Part shown: in pieces, positions 1 to 8,423 of the stretch
How positions within the stretch are numbered: position 1 is the first letter of the stretch
How the letters are laid out: each line of letters begins with the position of its first letter
Assembly: GCA_017619295.1 (NCBI GenBank)
Contig: JAFZSQ010000084.1
Span: 22,683 to 86,682, forward strand
DNA from: Lachnospiraceae bacterium
GTDB lineage: Bacteria; Bacillota; Clostridia; Lachnospirales; Lachnospiraceae
Direction of reading: 5' to 3'
Length of the DNA: 64,000 nt
Made by a program: the position numbers and the translations under genes
Notes under the pieces: model-generated
Told to the model about the DNA's origin: nothing
Databases searched by the model: none
What the model saw: the letters and a program-made list of their open reading frames with translations, nothing else

Positions 1-1372
1 GCATGAATGCGCAGGGAATAACTGTCATTGCAACCAAAAGACCAATCTTCTGAGTCTTTCCGACTTCACCGATTACCGCAGCAATCTGTGCGCTCTTGGT
101 CTCAGCATCAAGTGCTCCGGTTTCAGCCTGTGTCTCCAACTCTGAAATTCTGTTGGTGTAAGCTGTAACCTGGCAGATAAGATATGAAACTGTAGTGATA
201 ATTACTGTAAATGAGCTTGAAAGCTTGGTAAGGAAAGGTCTCATTGAAGCGATAATAGCTTCGTCTCTGGTGCCATGCTTAAGTTCATTATACTCAACAG
301 TATTGATAATGGAAATCATCATGATGAGGTATAAGCCGTACTGACCAAGGTTTGCAAGCATGAAACCGAAGGTCAATACCCAGAACTTCAAGGTTGATGA
401 AGGCATTATCACACCGCATCCAAGCTGAATGATATAGCCTATTGTTGCGGCTATTCCCATGAACTTAACCAAGGGCTGTCTGTGATACTTCTTGGAAAGT
501 GCAGGGTAGATAACCATCAATACTGCCGTTGCAGCCATACCTATTGTTGTAAATGTGGAATAGAGGCCGCCTTCATATCCGAACTCGAAGTAAATGTAGT
601 TGGAGCCTACGCCTCCGAGAACAATTCCGTTTCCGATTTCCTGAAGTAAGAAAATAAGGCAAATCCAAAGGAGCTGGTCGTTTCCGCCGATTGTCTTAAC
701 AATCTTCTTAAGGCTGACCTTGGGAGCTTCCTTTTGCATATCGTCTCTGTTCTCTCTTGCTCCGAAAATAGGGAAAAGAATAAATGCGGGAGCAAGAATA
801 CAGATAACAAGAGCGATACGTCCGTATGCTGTCTTGGCATTTCCGCCAATGGCAAATTCACCTGCTGTAAGAAGGGGAATCAATATGGAAGCAAGAGTTC
901 CGCCGATTCCGGCGAAAAGAGTAGCTCTTGCGGTAAGTGAATTTCTCTCGTCACCATCCTGGGTAAGTGCGGGAATCATTCCCCAGTATGAAATGTCATG
1001 CATGGTATATGTGATACTGTACATGAAATAGATAACGCCAAAGAAAATGATGAAATTCCAACCTGTAAGGTCGGTATTAAATACTAAATAAACAACTACG
1101 CTGGTGGAAAGAACTCCAATCAACATCCAGGGTTTAAACTTACCCCATCTTGATCTGGTTCTCTCGATGATGTTACCCATGATGGGGTCATTCAATGCAT
1201 CGAAGATTCTTGCTGCCACCATTATGGCTGTAACTGCACCCAACTGAGCTGCAGTCAGACTTCTGGTGTATAAAATAAACAACATGATATAGTTTGTAAA
1301 CAAAGCATATACCATGTCGCGTCCTACTGTACCCAGGGGGTAATAGATTAGGTTTTTCTTGTGCTGGTTCAT
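1..1372 (-). CDS. GPH-family sugar:cation symporter (C-terminus cut by window edge)
   Basis: A multi-spanning membrane transporter of the glycoside-pentoside-hexuronide:cation symporter family, which import sugars or glycosides with Na+ or H+. The start is the ATG at 1372, preceded by GGGAGG. About 457 residues are visible and the frame is still open at position 1. The N-terminus has the family pattern of a first helix followed by a short loop with AARIFDALNDPIMG, then a basic stretch with RTRSRWGKFKPW; both match the MelB-type loop after helix 2. About eleven hydrophobic helices follow. The substrate cannot be read from sequence. Its promoter must lie in the short gap after the DUF1430-like gene, where a TATAAT sequence is seen at 1405-1410. 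Family assignment is firm; substrate unknown. Confidence 0.85.
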   Translation of the reverse strand, partial: MNQHKKNLIYYPLGTVGRDMVYALFTNYIMLFILYTRSLTAAQLGAVTAIMVAARIFDALNDPIMGNIIERTRSRWGKFKPWMLIGVLSTSVVVYLVFNTDLTGWNFIIFFGVIYFMYSITYTMHDISYWGMIPALTQDGDERNSLTARATLFAGIGGTLASILIPLLTAGEFAIGGNAKTAYGRIALVICILAPAFILFPIFGARENRDDMQKEAPKVSLKKIVKTIGGNDQLLWICLIFLLQEIGNGIVLGGVGSNYIYFEFGYEGGLYSTFTTIGMAATAVLMVIYPALSKKYHRQPLVKFMGIAATIGYIIQLGCGVIMPSSTLKFWVLTFGFMLANLGQYGLYLIMMISIINTVEYNELKHGTRDEAIIASMRPFLTKLSSSFTVIITTVSYLICQVTAYTNRISELETQAETGALDAETKSAQIAAVIGEVGKTQKIGLLVAMTVIPCAFM

Positions 1373-1418
1373 GTGTGTAACCTCCCAAATAATATTACTC
1401 CCTTATTATACACCAATT

Positions 1419-3149
1419 TTAAGTTCTCTGCTTGAGCTTATTCCTGCCCCAAAGCATGAATACAATAGTTTCAAGTATTATCATAAGGATTATGCCTTTA
1501 ATCACATCAAATCTCATTACCCTCACAACTCTAAAGCCCGATAACAGATAACATATGCCAAGGCCGGCTAATGCCGGAATCAGATGAAATAGAATGTTCC
1601 CCTTCTTTTCAGAAATTAATCGGCCGGCTTCCATAAAGCCCAAAACATTTATCACGAGTAGCAAAAGTGCCAATGCAAAATCAAGCAAATCCTGTTCAAA
1701 ATCATTCTTAGCGGTTCTATAGACTGAATCAGCCCTGATAAAACCTTTTATTCCAGCTATTTCATTTAAGTAATCATCAGCAGGCTGTTCTTCATCATAT
1801 TGAAAAAACAGGGCTCTTGACGATGTGAAGAGAATATAGCTTGGATGAAAATTATCTGTGTATATAACAGCTACCGCATCAGCAATAGAGTTGTTTTCAT
1901 TCCTGCGAACCGAGTCGTCAAACGTATAATAGCTTTGTCCATCTTTCACAGGGATTATATTTACAGACAGGGGGCCTTTATTCGGATTCCACGTCTCATT
2001 TGAAGCCTCACCGTAAACTCTTTCTCCTATCAAAAACCTGTTGAAATTTAAATAATCTGTGAACTGCTCCACCAATTGGTCTTTAAGGTGCATGTATTTT
2101 TCAGGCACAGCCAAATTTATTGTGTTTTCATCATAATCAATCTTACTCTCAACTGGTTCACCATCTAAAGCCTGGATTGGGTTTATCTTATAGAAATTAG
2201 GAGAGACGGTTATATGCGTGTTGCCTCTTTCATGGATCAACCCATCTTGCTCACTATCAAGACCCATTAAGTCATTGCATGCAACATCATTAGAGTCCAT
2301 GAAAAAGCCCTTTCGTTTAAAGGTTAATTCTTTATATGCCTTCTCCGCCAACCCCCGAATCTCGATTTCTTTCTCCAAGCTTTGATTTTGACCTATATTA
2401 TTCATTACTACCCTATATACATTTGAATAGTTTCTGCAATGCAATAAGTTCTTTCCATCTACGAATACCCTCTGCGTAACAAAAGCAGCTCTTGAGATTG
2501 ATGCCGTACATAAGAAGATTAGTAGTATTATTACCGGAATACAGCAGATATACTTACCGTGACTCTTAAATCCTCCATTATTATTTTTACCAATACATTT
2601 AAGTTTTGATACACCAAAAACGACTGCTATAGACAACAGCAAAAAAGCTACACTGTAAACCTTTCCCCAATCAAGCCATCGATCTGATAGTAATAGTGAA
2701 AAAGGGGTACAAAATATTCTCTTCTCAACTTTAATTCCTTTATCAACAAGTGCTGCCTCCATAGCATTGATCTCTTCATCAGAAGTAAGTGAAACAAAGT
2801 ATAGGCTCGAATATCCCCAATGCTCAGCCTCGGTAAGTTCATCAACAGGTATGGTTCTAAAAGGAGACATTGCAATTCTCTCAGAATCAATCTCTTTCAA
2901 TAATTTTGATGATACATGCACCGCCTTATAGCCATCCTGGCCCTCATCAAGTTTAACTATATTAACGTCTTCTCTTTCAGCCCAATCTAACGTTGATGCA
3001 AATGCTTCTTCATTCTCAAATTCAATATCAAGCGTAACACAATCACCCAGCACCTAATTGTAAAAGGACAGATTAAATGTCAAAAAAGCACCTATGAAGT
3101 GAATCATTATTAACCCTAAAATCAAAAGTACTCTAATTGTATTTTTCAT
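1419..3149 (-). pseudogene. DUF1430-like bacteriocin-associated membrane protein, interrupted by an in-frame TAG
   Basis: The natural start is the ATG at 3149, preceded by GAGGG, which gives a hydrophobic N-terminal segment (MKNTIRVLLILGLIMI...). A TAG at 3056-3054 stops it after 31 codons. The same frame then runs open for 544 codons from GTG 3053, which has no Shine-Dalgarno of its own. The rest shows a ~120-residue extracytoplasmic domain, two helices, a ~270-residue extracytoplasmic domain containing NTINLAVPEKYMHLKDQ, and three C-terminal helices. This layout resembles the DUF1430/TIGR01654 putative bacteriocin-immunity proteins found beside lactococcin-972-type systems. That match is from memory of the family and moderate. 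It is driven by copy 1 of the 65-bp promoter repeat. The stop may be a real mutation, a readthrough site or a sequence error. Confidence 0.6.
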
Positions 3150-3199
3150 GTATATTTCCCTCTGAAACATTATCACTCAATCTTGCCTGATTTAATTCA

Positions 3200-3284
3200 A
3201 ACGTAACTTAGGTATATCGAAAAAGTCAATTGCACGTTGTGCAAATTGGGGGTTTTTGATTTGCACGTTATGCAAATTGCCGTA
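3200..3284 (-). promoter_or_regulatory. 65-bp promoter/operator repeat, copy 1 (before the DUF1430-like gene)
   Basis: The conserved block is 3220-3284. It holds two dyads, TTGCACGTTGTGCAA at 3230-3244 and TTGCACGTTATGCAA at 3261-3275, centred 31 bp apart (about three helical turns). Reading on the minus strand, the proximal dyad runs directly into a -35 sequence TTGACT (3229-3224), followed 18 bp later by a poor -10, TACGTT (3205-3200). A strong -35, a weak -10 and a dyad immediately upstream suggest activator control. The local XRE proteins are the obvious candidates, which is inference. Confidence 0.75.
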
Positions 3285-3313
3285 AAATCGGGTCTTCTAT
3301 AAATGCATGCAAT

Positions 3314-3344
3314 AAAAAACCAGAAGATATAATCTTCTGGTTTT
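3314..3344 (-). terminator. Terminator after XRE regulator 1
   Basis: The arms AAAACCAGAAGAT and its complement (3316-3328 and 3332-3344) pair perfectly around a 3-nt loop, and the minus-strand transcript continues into a T run. It closes the gene ending at 3351. Confidence 0.85.
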
Positions 3345-3350
3345 CATTCA

Positions 3351-3938
3351 CTATTTTCCAAATTTTTCTATCGTTATCTCGTTAATTAACATTGTAATGT
3401 CATTTAATGATTCTGTATCATCACCAGGCTCTGCATCCTTGGGAATTATAACAACTTCTATTGCACCCAGACCCTCAGTGTTCAAAAATCTCTTAAACAT
3501 TCTGTGTGAATACACTTCGGCTGACTCGTCACTATAAACAAACACAGGCTTGGCATATATCAAAAGTGTATCTCCAAATGCCCCCTCAATGACTTCCGGC
3601 TCCCCTACCATTCTATATTGGTTTTTCATGATAAAAACGGTTATAAGGGCAGTCGCACAGATGCATATGGCAATGATACATACCACTGCTATTGTTTTTT
3701 TATGCTTGTTTTCTTCTTTAGCCTTAACCACCGGCTCTTCTGGCATCAGCTCAGATTCAGGAATCTGGAGTTCTCTGCATATTAATCTTATATTGTCTAT
3801 CGATACAGGTACCTTACCTGTTTCCCATCTGCTTACTGTACTGGTATCTACATGAATTATTTCAGCAAATTCAGTCTGAGTATATCCCCTCTTTAGCCGA
3901 ATATCTCTAATTCTTTTTCCTACTTCTTTCCCTTCCAT
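3351..3938 (-). CDS. Membrane-anchored XRE-family regulator 1
   Basis: 195 aa. Start chosen at ATG 3938 because GTGAGG lies just upstream; a longer in-frame start at 4025 would run through the terminator hairpin. Residues ~5-60 are an XRE helix-turn-helix (RIRDIRLKRGYTQTEFAEII, then STVSRWETGKVPV). One transmembrane helix follows at ~82-104, then an ~85-residue extracytoplasmic domain with ESAEVY and GAIEVV motifs. The regulator at 5463-6026 has the same layout and shares YR, GxT, ESAxxY and AIE positions in that outer domain, so the two are paralogues. A DNA-binding domain tethered to an outside domain suggests a one-component envelope sensor. It has its own terminator and a GTAGAGTCTAC dyad (3970-3980) in its probable promoter. 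The ligand is unknown. Confidence 0.85.
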   Translation of the reverse strand: MEGKEVGKRIRDIRLKRGYTQTEFAEIIHVDTSTVSRWETGKVPVSIDNIRLICRELQIPESELMPEEPVVKAKEENKHKKTIAVVCIIAICICATALITVFIMKNQYRMVGEPEVIEGAFGDTLLIYAKPVFVYSDESAEVYSHRMFKRFLNTEGLGAIEVVIIPKDAEPGDDTESLNDITMLINEITIEKFGK

Positions 3939-4000
3939 TTTCCTCACCCTATGTTTACGCCTTATAATAGTAGAGTCTACCATGTTTTCAGACATAATAA

Positions 4001-4027
4001 AAGTGCTTTGCAAGAAGCAAAGCACTT
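4001..4027 (-). terminator. Terminator after the matrixin operon
   Basis: AAGTGCTTTGC and GCAAAGCACTT (4001-4011, 4017-4027) form a perfect 11-bp stem with a 5-nt loop; the minus transcript continues TTATTAT. It lies 75 bp after the stop of the 4103-4732 gene and just before the promoter region of XRE regulator 1. Confidence 0.8.
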
Positions 4028-4102
4028 ATTATAAGCATTATCGAAAGAGTAAAAATAATAAGAATTTTCTCCTTCATATTTATTTAATTAACATTGCAAC
4101 TT

Positions 4103-4732
4103 TTACTCATCAATTTCATATTTGGACTTGCTTCTGGGTCTGTCCGTTTCAATCTGATGGTTGTATCCATCCAAAACCTTTTTGTAGGTGCTGTCTGCAG
4201 CTTTTACCTTTTTCTTGCCATTATTAACTTCATTGGCTAGCTTCAGGCAAGAGTTTGGTCCAGCCGACAGCAAAGAGCCATCTTCTTGAGCATAAGCATA
4301 AAAGATATATGTTTTTCCAATCTCAGGTAAAACATCTCTCTCAAAAATAACGGTTATTTTACCATCTTCTGAAATACCCCCAGCCTTTTGAATAATAATA
4401 TCATCTTCGGTTTGGAGTTTACCTTTTATGTTTTCTATTACGCGTATAGAGTAGTCCGTATATGGCGTCGTTATTCTTTTCGCACCCGTCACCGTTTCTA
4501 TCATAACTGGGTTTTTATATATGTATCCTTCTATTCCAGTAACTTCCGCCGAAAAAACATAATCTGCATCTCCGGCTAAAGCTCGGAAATCATCCACGTT
4601 AATAGAGTAGGATCCTTCGATATATGAAATCTGGTTTTCTATACTACTGGTTTTATTTATCAACACCAGAAAAAAACCGATTAGAATCATACTTGCCAAA
4701 ACCATGACACCTATTAATAAACTTTTTCTCAT
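4103..4732 (-). CDS. Membrane-anchored extracytoplasmic protein of unknown function
   Basis: 209 aa, not assigned to a family with confidence. One N-terminal transmembrane helix (~5-25) anchors a ~180-residue outside domain that looks beta-rich, with the runs DYVFSAEVTGIEGYIY, YSIRVIENIKGKL and KTYIFYAYAQEDG. The C-terminal ~35 residues are strongly charged. It starts 12 nt after the metalloprotease stop, so the two are surely co-transcribed from copy 2 of the promoter repeat, and a terminator follows. The pairing suggests a substrate, inhibitor or surface receptor for the protease, but nothing in the sequence proves this. Confidence 0.75.
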   Translation of the reverse strand: MRKSLLIGVMVLASMILIGFFLVLINKTSSIENQISYIEGSYSINVDDFRALAGDADYVFSAEVTGIEGYIYKNPVMIETVTGAKRITTPYTDYSIRVIENIKGKLQTEDDIIIQKAGGISEDGKITVIFERDVLPEIGKTYIFYAYAQEDGSLLSAGPNSCLKLANEVNNGKKKVKAADSTYKKVLDGYNHQIETDRPRSKSKYEIDE

Positions 4733-4744
4733 TGAATCCCCCCC

Positions 4745-5236
4745 TTATCTGTTATAGCTTGCATCGTATGATGCTTTATCATTTTCTGATAGCACGGTAT
4801 GATACGTCAACTCAGCATACATTATATCCCCAAACTGGTTATGTGCCAGCCCTAAGGCATGCCCTAGTTCATGTGTGCAGGTATGCTGTTTTTCCGCTGA
4901 ACTATATCTACTCATATTATATTTATTGAAACAAATCATTCCTGCCTTGTCTGTATATCCCGATACCGAGTTTTGTTCATAATAATCTGAAATGGCGACG
5001 TCTTCTATTGTATTCCAAGAATCCTGCCTTATAACTCCGGGTTTATAATCATTCCAGGTGTCAACTCCTGACTGAAAGTAACTAAGATATTCTGATGTTC
5101 CATCCCAATCCAAGTGTTTTCCTGAGTCTAATAGGGACCAACTCATTATAGCTACGTTTGATGCATGAACACGCATTGAGCACGCCAACAGCGCACCCCC
5201 CAACAAGGTGCATAAAACTTTCATGTGGTTTTTCAT
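4745..5236 (-). CDS. Secreted matrixin-type zinc metalloprotease
   Basis: 163 aa with GGAGGG before ATG 5236. Residues 1-25 form a signal peptide ending near HAS. The zinc site is HELGHALGLAH at 122-132, the full HExxHxxGxxH of metzincins, and a Met-turn candidate follows in DIMYAEL (Met139). At about 138 mature residues it is a bare catalytic domain with no propeptide or haemopexin repeat, as in small bacterial M10/M57-like enzymes. It is first in a two-gene unit under promoter repeat copy 2, so it should be expressed together with the ABC transporter and the DUF1430-like gene. It probably cuts a secreted peptide or surface protein outside the cell; the target is unknown. Confidence 0.88.
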   Translation of the reverse strand: MKNHMKVLCTLLGGALLACSMRVHASNVAIMSWSLLDSGKHLDWDGTSEYLSYFQSGVDTWNDYKPGVIRQDSWNTIEDVAISDYYEQNSVSGYTDKAGMICFNKYNMSRYSSAEKQHTCTHELGHALGLAHNQFGDIMYAELTYHTVLSENDKASYDASYNR

Positions 5237-5270
5237 ACTAACCCTCCGTGAAAAATGTTAATAGTTTCTG

Positions 5271-5282
5271 ATCACATGTGAT
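5271..5282 (-). promoter_or_regulatory. ATCACATGTGAT palindrome in the matrixin 5' leader
   Basis: A perfect 12-bp palindrome downstream of the promoter, with the neighbouring bases CTTTGACATTA also kept. An identical palindrome with the same flank occurs at 9300-9311 in the ABC operon leader but not at promoter copy 1. It is a candidate operator for a second regulator. Confidence 0.55.
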
Positions 5283-5288
5283 GCTTTG

Positions 5289-5373
5289 ACATTAACCTCA
5301 TTAATCTCAAAAAGTCAATTGCACGTTGTGCAATTTGGCTTTTTTATCATTGCAATATTTGCAATATGCCGTA
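5289..5373 (-). promoter_or_regulatory. 65-bp promoter/operator repeat, copy 2 (before matrixin)
   Basis: The conserved block is 5309-5373. The dyads are TTGCACGTTGTGCAA (5319-5333) and TTGCAATATTTGCAA (5350-5364), centres 31 bp apart. On the minus strand TTGACT (5318-5313) adjoins the proximal dyad and TAATGT (5294-5289) sits 18 bp further on. Layout and length are the same as copies 1 and 3. Confidence 0.75.
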
Positions 5374-5391
5374 TCTGTGCCTTTCTAGGTC

Positions 5392-5431
5392 AAAAAAAAG
5401 GATTCCAAGCTTATTTATAGGCCAAGAATCC
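5392..5431 (-). terminator. Probable terminator after XRE regulator 2
   Basis: GGATTC and GAATCC (5400-5405, 5426-5431) pair, and the minus transcript then runs into eight T residues (5399-5392). The stem is short, so confidence is moderate. It would end the long ABC transporter-XRE2 operon just before promoter copy 2. Confidence 0.6.
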
Positions 5432-5462
5432 ATTTATCAATATTTCGGTAAAAATTGGGCAA

Positions 5463-6026
5463 TCAGAAAATAAAGTAGAAACATTCATGTGCGCCATTAA
5501 TGTCATTGATTTCATCGCCGGAAAGGAAAAAATAGATTTCTATAGCATCTATATCATCCCTGTCCATATAGCTTCCCTTGATTTTCTTTGCATATTCATC
5601 TGCGCTCTCGTGTTCAAATTCAAAAGTTGGCATAAGCACAACTTTATATGTTACTGTTTGTCCATATGTGTCTGGATGTGCGTCAGACACATCCGCTACT
5701 CTATAGCGTGGGAAAAAGAGCCATAATAAAGCTACAATAATCGCTATGACAACAAGGGGTATCAATAATTTCAAGATTCGGCCACCCTTTTTGTTTATCT
5801 CAGCGGTGGCTTCTTTTCCAAAAATCAGTTCTTTTTGGGTAACATTAAATTCTTGACAAATAATCTCAATCGACTCCATAGGTGGAGCAGTTTTCCCTGT
5901 CTCCCATCTGCATAAAGTTGAAGCAACAACATTAATTCTTTCCGCGAAATCAGCCTGCGACAATCCCATTTTCTTGCGCAGGCTGGCTATATTTTTCCCT
6001 ATTTCAATCTTCTCTCTGTTTTCCAT
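5463..6026 (-). CDS. Membrane-anchored XRE-family regulator 2
   Basis: 187 aa. Start at ATG 6026 with GGGAGGG upstream; the frame is open further upstream but without a better start. Residues ~10-65 hold the XRE helix-turn-helix (NIASLRKKMGLSQADFAERI, then STLCRWETGKTAP), ~92-112 a transmembrane helix, and the rest an outside domain with ESADEY and DAIEIYFF matching regulator 1. It is the last gene of the ABC operon, 63 nt after the conceptual end of the small secreted protein, so its expression probably follows promoter copy 3. That would make a feedback loop if it binds the 65-bp repeats. Confidence 0.85.
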   Translation of the reverse strand: MENREKIEIGKNIASLRKKMGLSQADFAERINVVASTLCRWETGKTAPPMESIEIICQEFNVTQKELIFGKEATAEINKKGGRILKLLIPLVVIAIIVALLWLFFPRYRVADVSDAHPDTYGQTVTYKVVLMPTFEFEHESADEYAKKIKGSYMDRDDIDAIEIYFFLSGDEINDINGAHECFYFIF

Positions 6027-6138
6027 CTTTCCCTCCCCACTACCATTTGGTATGATTTTACCACGTAGTTCAAGGGAAATCAAAGGAATTTACTGGGCGC
6101 TTACTTCTCCACTATACGTAGCATATGTATATCCATTA

Positions 6139-6459
6139 CTATAGTATGCACTTGTAAGTTTTTATCGTCCCAACGTAGCGCACTCCGTTATCTGTCACAT
6201 CGTAATTATAGTATTTGTTAGGTTTAACATTTCCCGCAAAGGTTAGTTCAATCGTAACCACTTTGCTACTACTTGAAAGAAGTATACTAGCTGTTTTGAT
6301 TTCTCTAAAAGCAACTATTTCCCCAAGTTTTATGTTTTTATCCGCTGTCACTGTTTTAGGCGTGGCTGCCTTTGAGCAGATACTAGTTCCTTCAGTGCAC
6401 AAGCAAATTGCCATTCCCATAATTATTCCTAATAAAAATTTTAAACATTTTCTTTTCAT
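6139..6459 (-). CDS. Small secreted protein, apparently frameshifted near its C-terminus
   Basis: 106 aa as read. Start at ATG 6459 with GGAGG five bases upstream. Residues ~1-30 are a signal peptide ending SICSKAA; the mature part is short, Thr/Ser/Tyr-rich and probably beta-sheet. The frame ends abruptly after TIKTYKCIL. Removing one A from the AAAAA run at 6160-6164 would continue it as TIKLTSAYYSNGYTYATYSG and on to a TAA at 6092-6090, 64 nt before XRE regulator 2. The continuation is protein-like and fills the otherwise empty gap, so the intact product was probably about 120 aa. It follows four ABC genes and is the best candidate for their cargo or for a secreted peptide. No family is recognised. 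Confidence 0.65.
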   Translation of the reverse strand: MKRKCLKFLLGIIMGMAICLCTEGTSICSKAATPKTVTADKNIKLGEIVAFREIKTASILLSSSSKVVTIELTFAGNVKPNKYYNYDVTDNGVRYVGTIKTYKCIL

Positions 6460-6510
6460 CTTTTCCTCCAACCTTCATGTTTAATTGATCCATCTAATAG
6501 TATTCTTTTT

Positions 6511-7032
6511 TCATTCCATTCCCAAATACCCTTCTAGTTTCATATATATCAGCACATAAGAAACACCGGCAAACACAGGGCAGTTCATTATCACAATACA
6601 CATACCCGGCATATCCTTCAACAGCATCCCCTCTATAAACCTTATTACAAGCATCATCATGAACCCAATTTCCGCCTTATCTAATAGAAGGGCTATAATT
6701 AGTGAAATGGATGCACCGTTAATCGCAACAAAGCACTCTCTCAAAACAATATACAAAAATACTTGTGTCGAAGCCCCCTCCAAACCGAAAAGCAATGCTA
6801 AAATTGCCGATACAAATCCGAAATACCCTAGTGAAATGACAAAAGCCTTCACCCAGTCATGAAAGAATACTTTTAATAGTTTTTGTGTACGCACAAAAAT
6901 ATAGACTACAATTCGGCTCTTATACCTAAGAAGTACCAAATAACTTACAATCCAAGGGACAAGTCGAAGCATATGATAATTAAGCCAGTCAGGTCCAATT
7001 CTGCTAAAATATGAATCCCAAATTTCAATCAT
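6511..7032 (-). CDS. Integral membrane protein of the ABC operon
   Basis: 173 aa with about four to five hydrophobic helices and short loops; no recognised catalytic motif. It overlaps the ATPase gene by 4 nt, so translation is coupled and it is probably a third membrane subunit or an accessory to the transporter. The ~60-residue amphipathic N-terminus (LRLVPWIVSYLVLLRYKSR) precedes the main helices. No family name can be given. Confidence 0.7.
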   Translation of the reverse strand: MIEIWDSYFSRIGPDWLNYHMLRLVPWIVSYLVLLRYKSRIVVYIFVRTQKLLKVFFHDWVKAFVISLGYFGFVSAILALLFGLEGASTQVFLYIVLRECFVAINGASISLIIALLLDKAEIGFMMMLVIRFIEGMLLKDMPGMCIVIMNCPVFAGVSYVLIYMKLEGYLGME

Positions 7033-7673
7033 CTATATACCACCAAGCCACGGTTCTCAACTCGATATACTTTAGTACATAATCTTTCTATTTCTTCAGC
7101 ATGATGCGATGTCATAATAATGCTTACATCTTCTTTTTCGTTCAAATCCTTAAACATTTCTGTGAAATCAGATAACGTTTCCGTATCAATTGCATTAAAG
7201 GGTTCATCAAGAATAAGCAGCTTGGGATTCTCCATAATTGCCTGTGCAATCGCAAGTCTCTGTTTCATACCCAATGAATACTTGCCAAATTTAACTCTTG
7301 ATTCTGGATCAAGCCCAACTCTTCTCATTACCTTCTTGACACCTTCTCTGTTTATTTTCTTTCTTATGTTTGCAAGAATCATAAGATTTTTAAAGCCCGT
7401 CTCTCCCGGCAAAAATCCAGCACAGTCAAGTATCACTCCAATGTCCTTGGGAAAGTCTCCACTGGCCAATTCTTCACCTAGTACGTTCACGGTCCCATTA
7501 TTCGGAGCAATCAACCCGCAAATCATCTTTAGGAATACGCTCTTTCCAGCGCCATTTTCGCCTATTACTCCGACCACCTCTCCTTGATTCATAGTGAATC
7601 CCATGTTTTCAAACAAAATGTTATTATTATATTTTTTAGACAAACCAGTAATCTCAATCACTTTCTTATCCAT
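7029..7673 (-). CDS. ABC transporter ATP-binding protein (ABC-2 exporter type)
   Basis: 214 aa nucleotide-binding subunit. Walker A GENGAGKS is at ~39-46, the signature is YSLGMKQRLAIAQAI, Walker B LLILDEPFNAID, and the switch histidine lies in MTSHHAEEI, so the catalytic residues are complete. The short length and the YSLGMKQRL signature are typical of ABC-2 exporters for drugs, lantibiotics or bacteriocins (BcrA/LanF-like). It is encoded among three small membrane proteins, consistent with an exporter or immunity pump at the membrane. Confidence 0.9.
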   Translation of the reverse strand: MDKKVIEITGLSKKYNNNILFENMGFTMNQGEVVGVIGENGAGKSVFLKMICGLIAPNNGTVNVLGEELASGDFPKDIGVILDCAGFLPGETGFKNLMILANIRKKINREGVKKVMRRVGLDPESRVKFGKYSLGMKQRLAIAQAIMENPKLLILDEPFNAIDTETLSDFTEMFKDLNEKEDVSIIMTSHHAEEIERLCTKVYRVENRGLVVYR

Positions 7674-7685
7674 ATTGATTCTCCA

Positions 7686-8423
7686 TCAAACAAATCTTTT
7701 ACTCGTTACACTCAAAAAAGACCTTTTATATCTCAGCATATGAACTAACAAAGCAAGAATCAAGGCAATTAACATCCAATACCCTAAATAGACTCTATAG
7801 TCCGGTGTTGCTTGGCCACCATTCAAATACCTCACATGCCCCCAGGGTGTCCATGCTGTTATTGCATCCCAATGAAGTTTAGTTGCAACGAAGTCAAAAA
7901 AAATGACTGCTATTGTACATAGAACAGCTATTTTTCTGCTTGAAATCAAGCAACCCGCAACCTCTCTAAAAATATGAACAGCTACCATAAGGATTATTTC
8001 ATTGATAATCTGACAAATGATTATGTCAATCAAATCACCATCCAATTCACCCGAAAAAAGTATCTCGTTTGCGGGAATAAAATAATAACTCACCATCACT
8101 GATGCAATCACATATTCAATCACTACTAGTATAGGCCAAACAAGTCTTGGCATAATTCTCGAAATAGCATACTCTGTCACATTCTTACGCCGAATCAGAT
8201 CCACATATCGATACAGTGTATCATCTTTCGCATATGTCAGGACAATCAGGAAAAGTGGATTAATAATAAGACAAATAAATACATTATTGAGCGAGTTCAT
8301 CACAATATGGCAAATATCTGCTCTGGGATTATACAACACAAACGAGTATTCACTAACATATGCTACCAATAATTCCACCGCAAATGTAATCAAAATCTTT
8401 TGGCCCCAACTAGTTTTCACCAT
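7686..8423 (-). CDS. ABC-2-type membrane subunit
   Basis: 245 aa with about six transmembrane helices and no soluble domain, the shape of an ABC-2 permease. It overlaps the preceding permease gene by 14 nt and ends 12 nt before the ATPase, so it belongs to the same transporter. The sequence is not similar enough to the 8410-9186 protein to call them duplicates by eye. Confidence 0.75.
   Translation of the reverse strand: MVKTSWGQKILITFAVELLVAYVSEYSFVLYNPRADICHIVMNSLNNVFICLIINPLFLIVLTYAKDDTLYRYVDLIRRKNVTEYAISRIMPRLVWPILVVIEYVIASVMVSYYFIPANEILFSGELDGDLIDIIICQIINEIILMVAVHIFREVAGCLISSRKIAVLCTIAVIFFDFVATKLHWDAITAWTPWGHVRYLNGGQATPDYRVYLGYWMLIALILALLVHMLRYKRSFLSVTSKRFV

Noticed and set aside
3939-4025. 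Upstream extension of XRE regulator 1 to 4025
   Set aside because: The extension would include part of the terminator of the preceding operon and lacks a ribosome site; ATG 3938 fits better.
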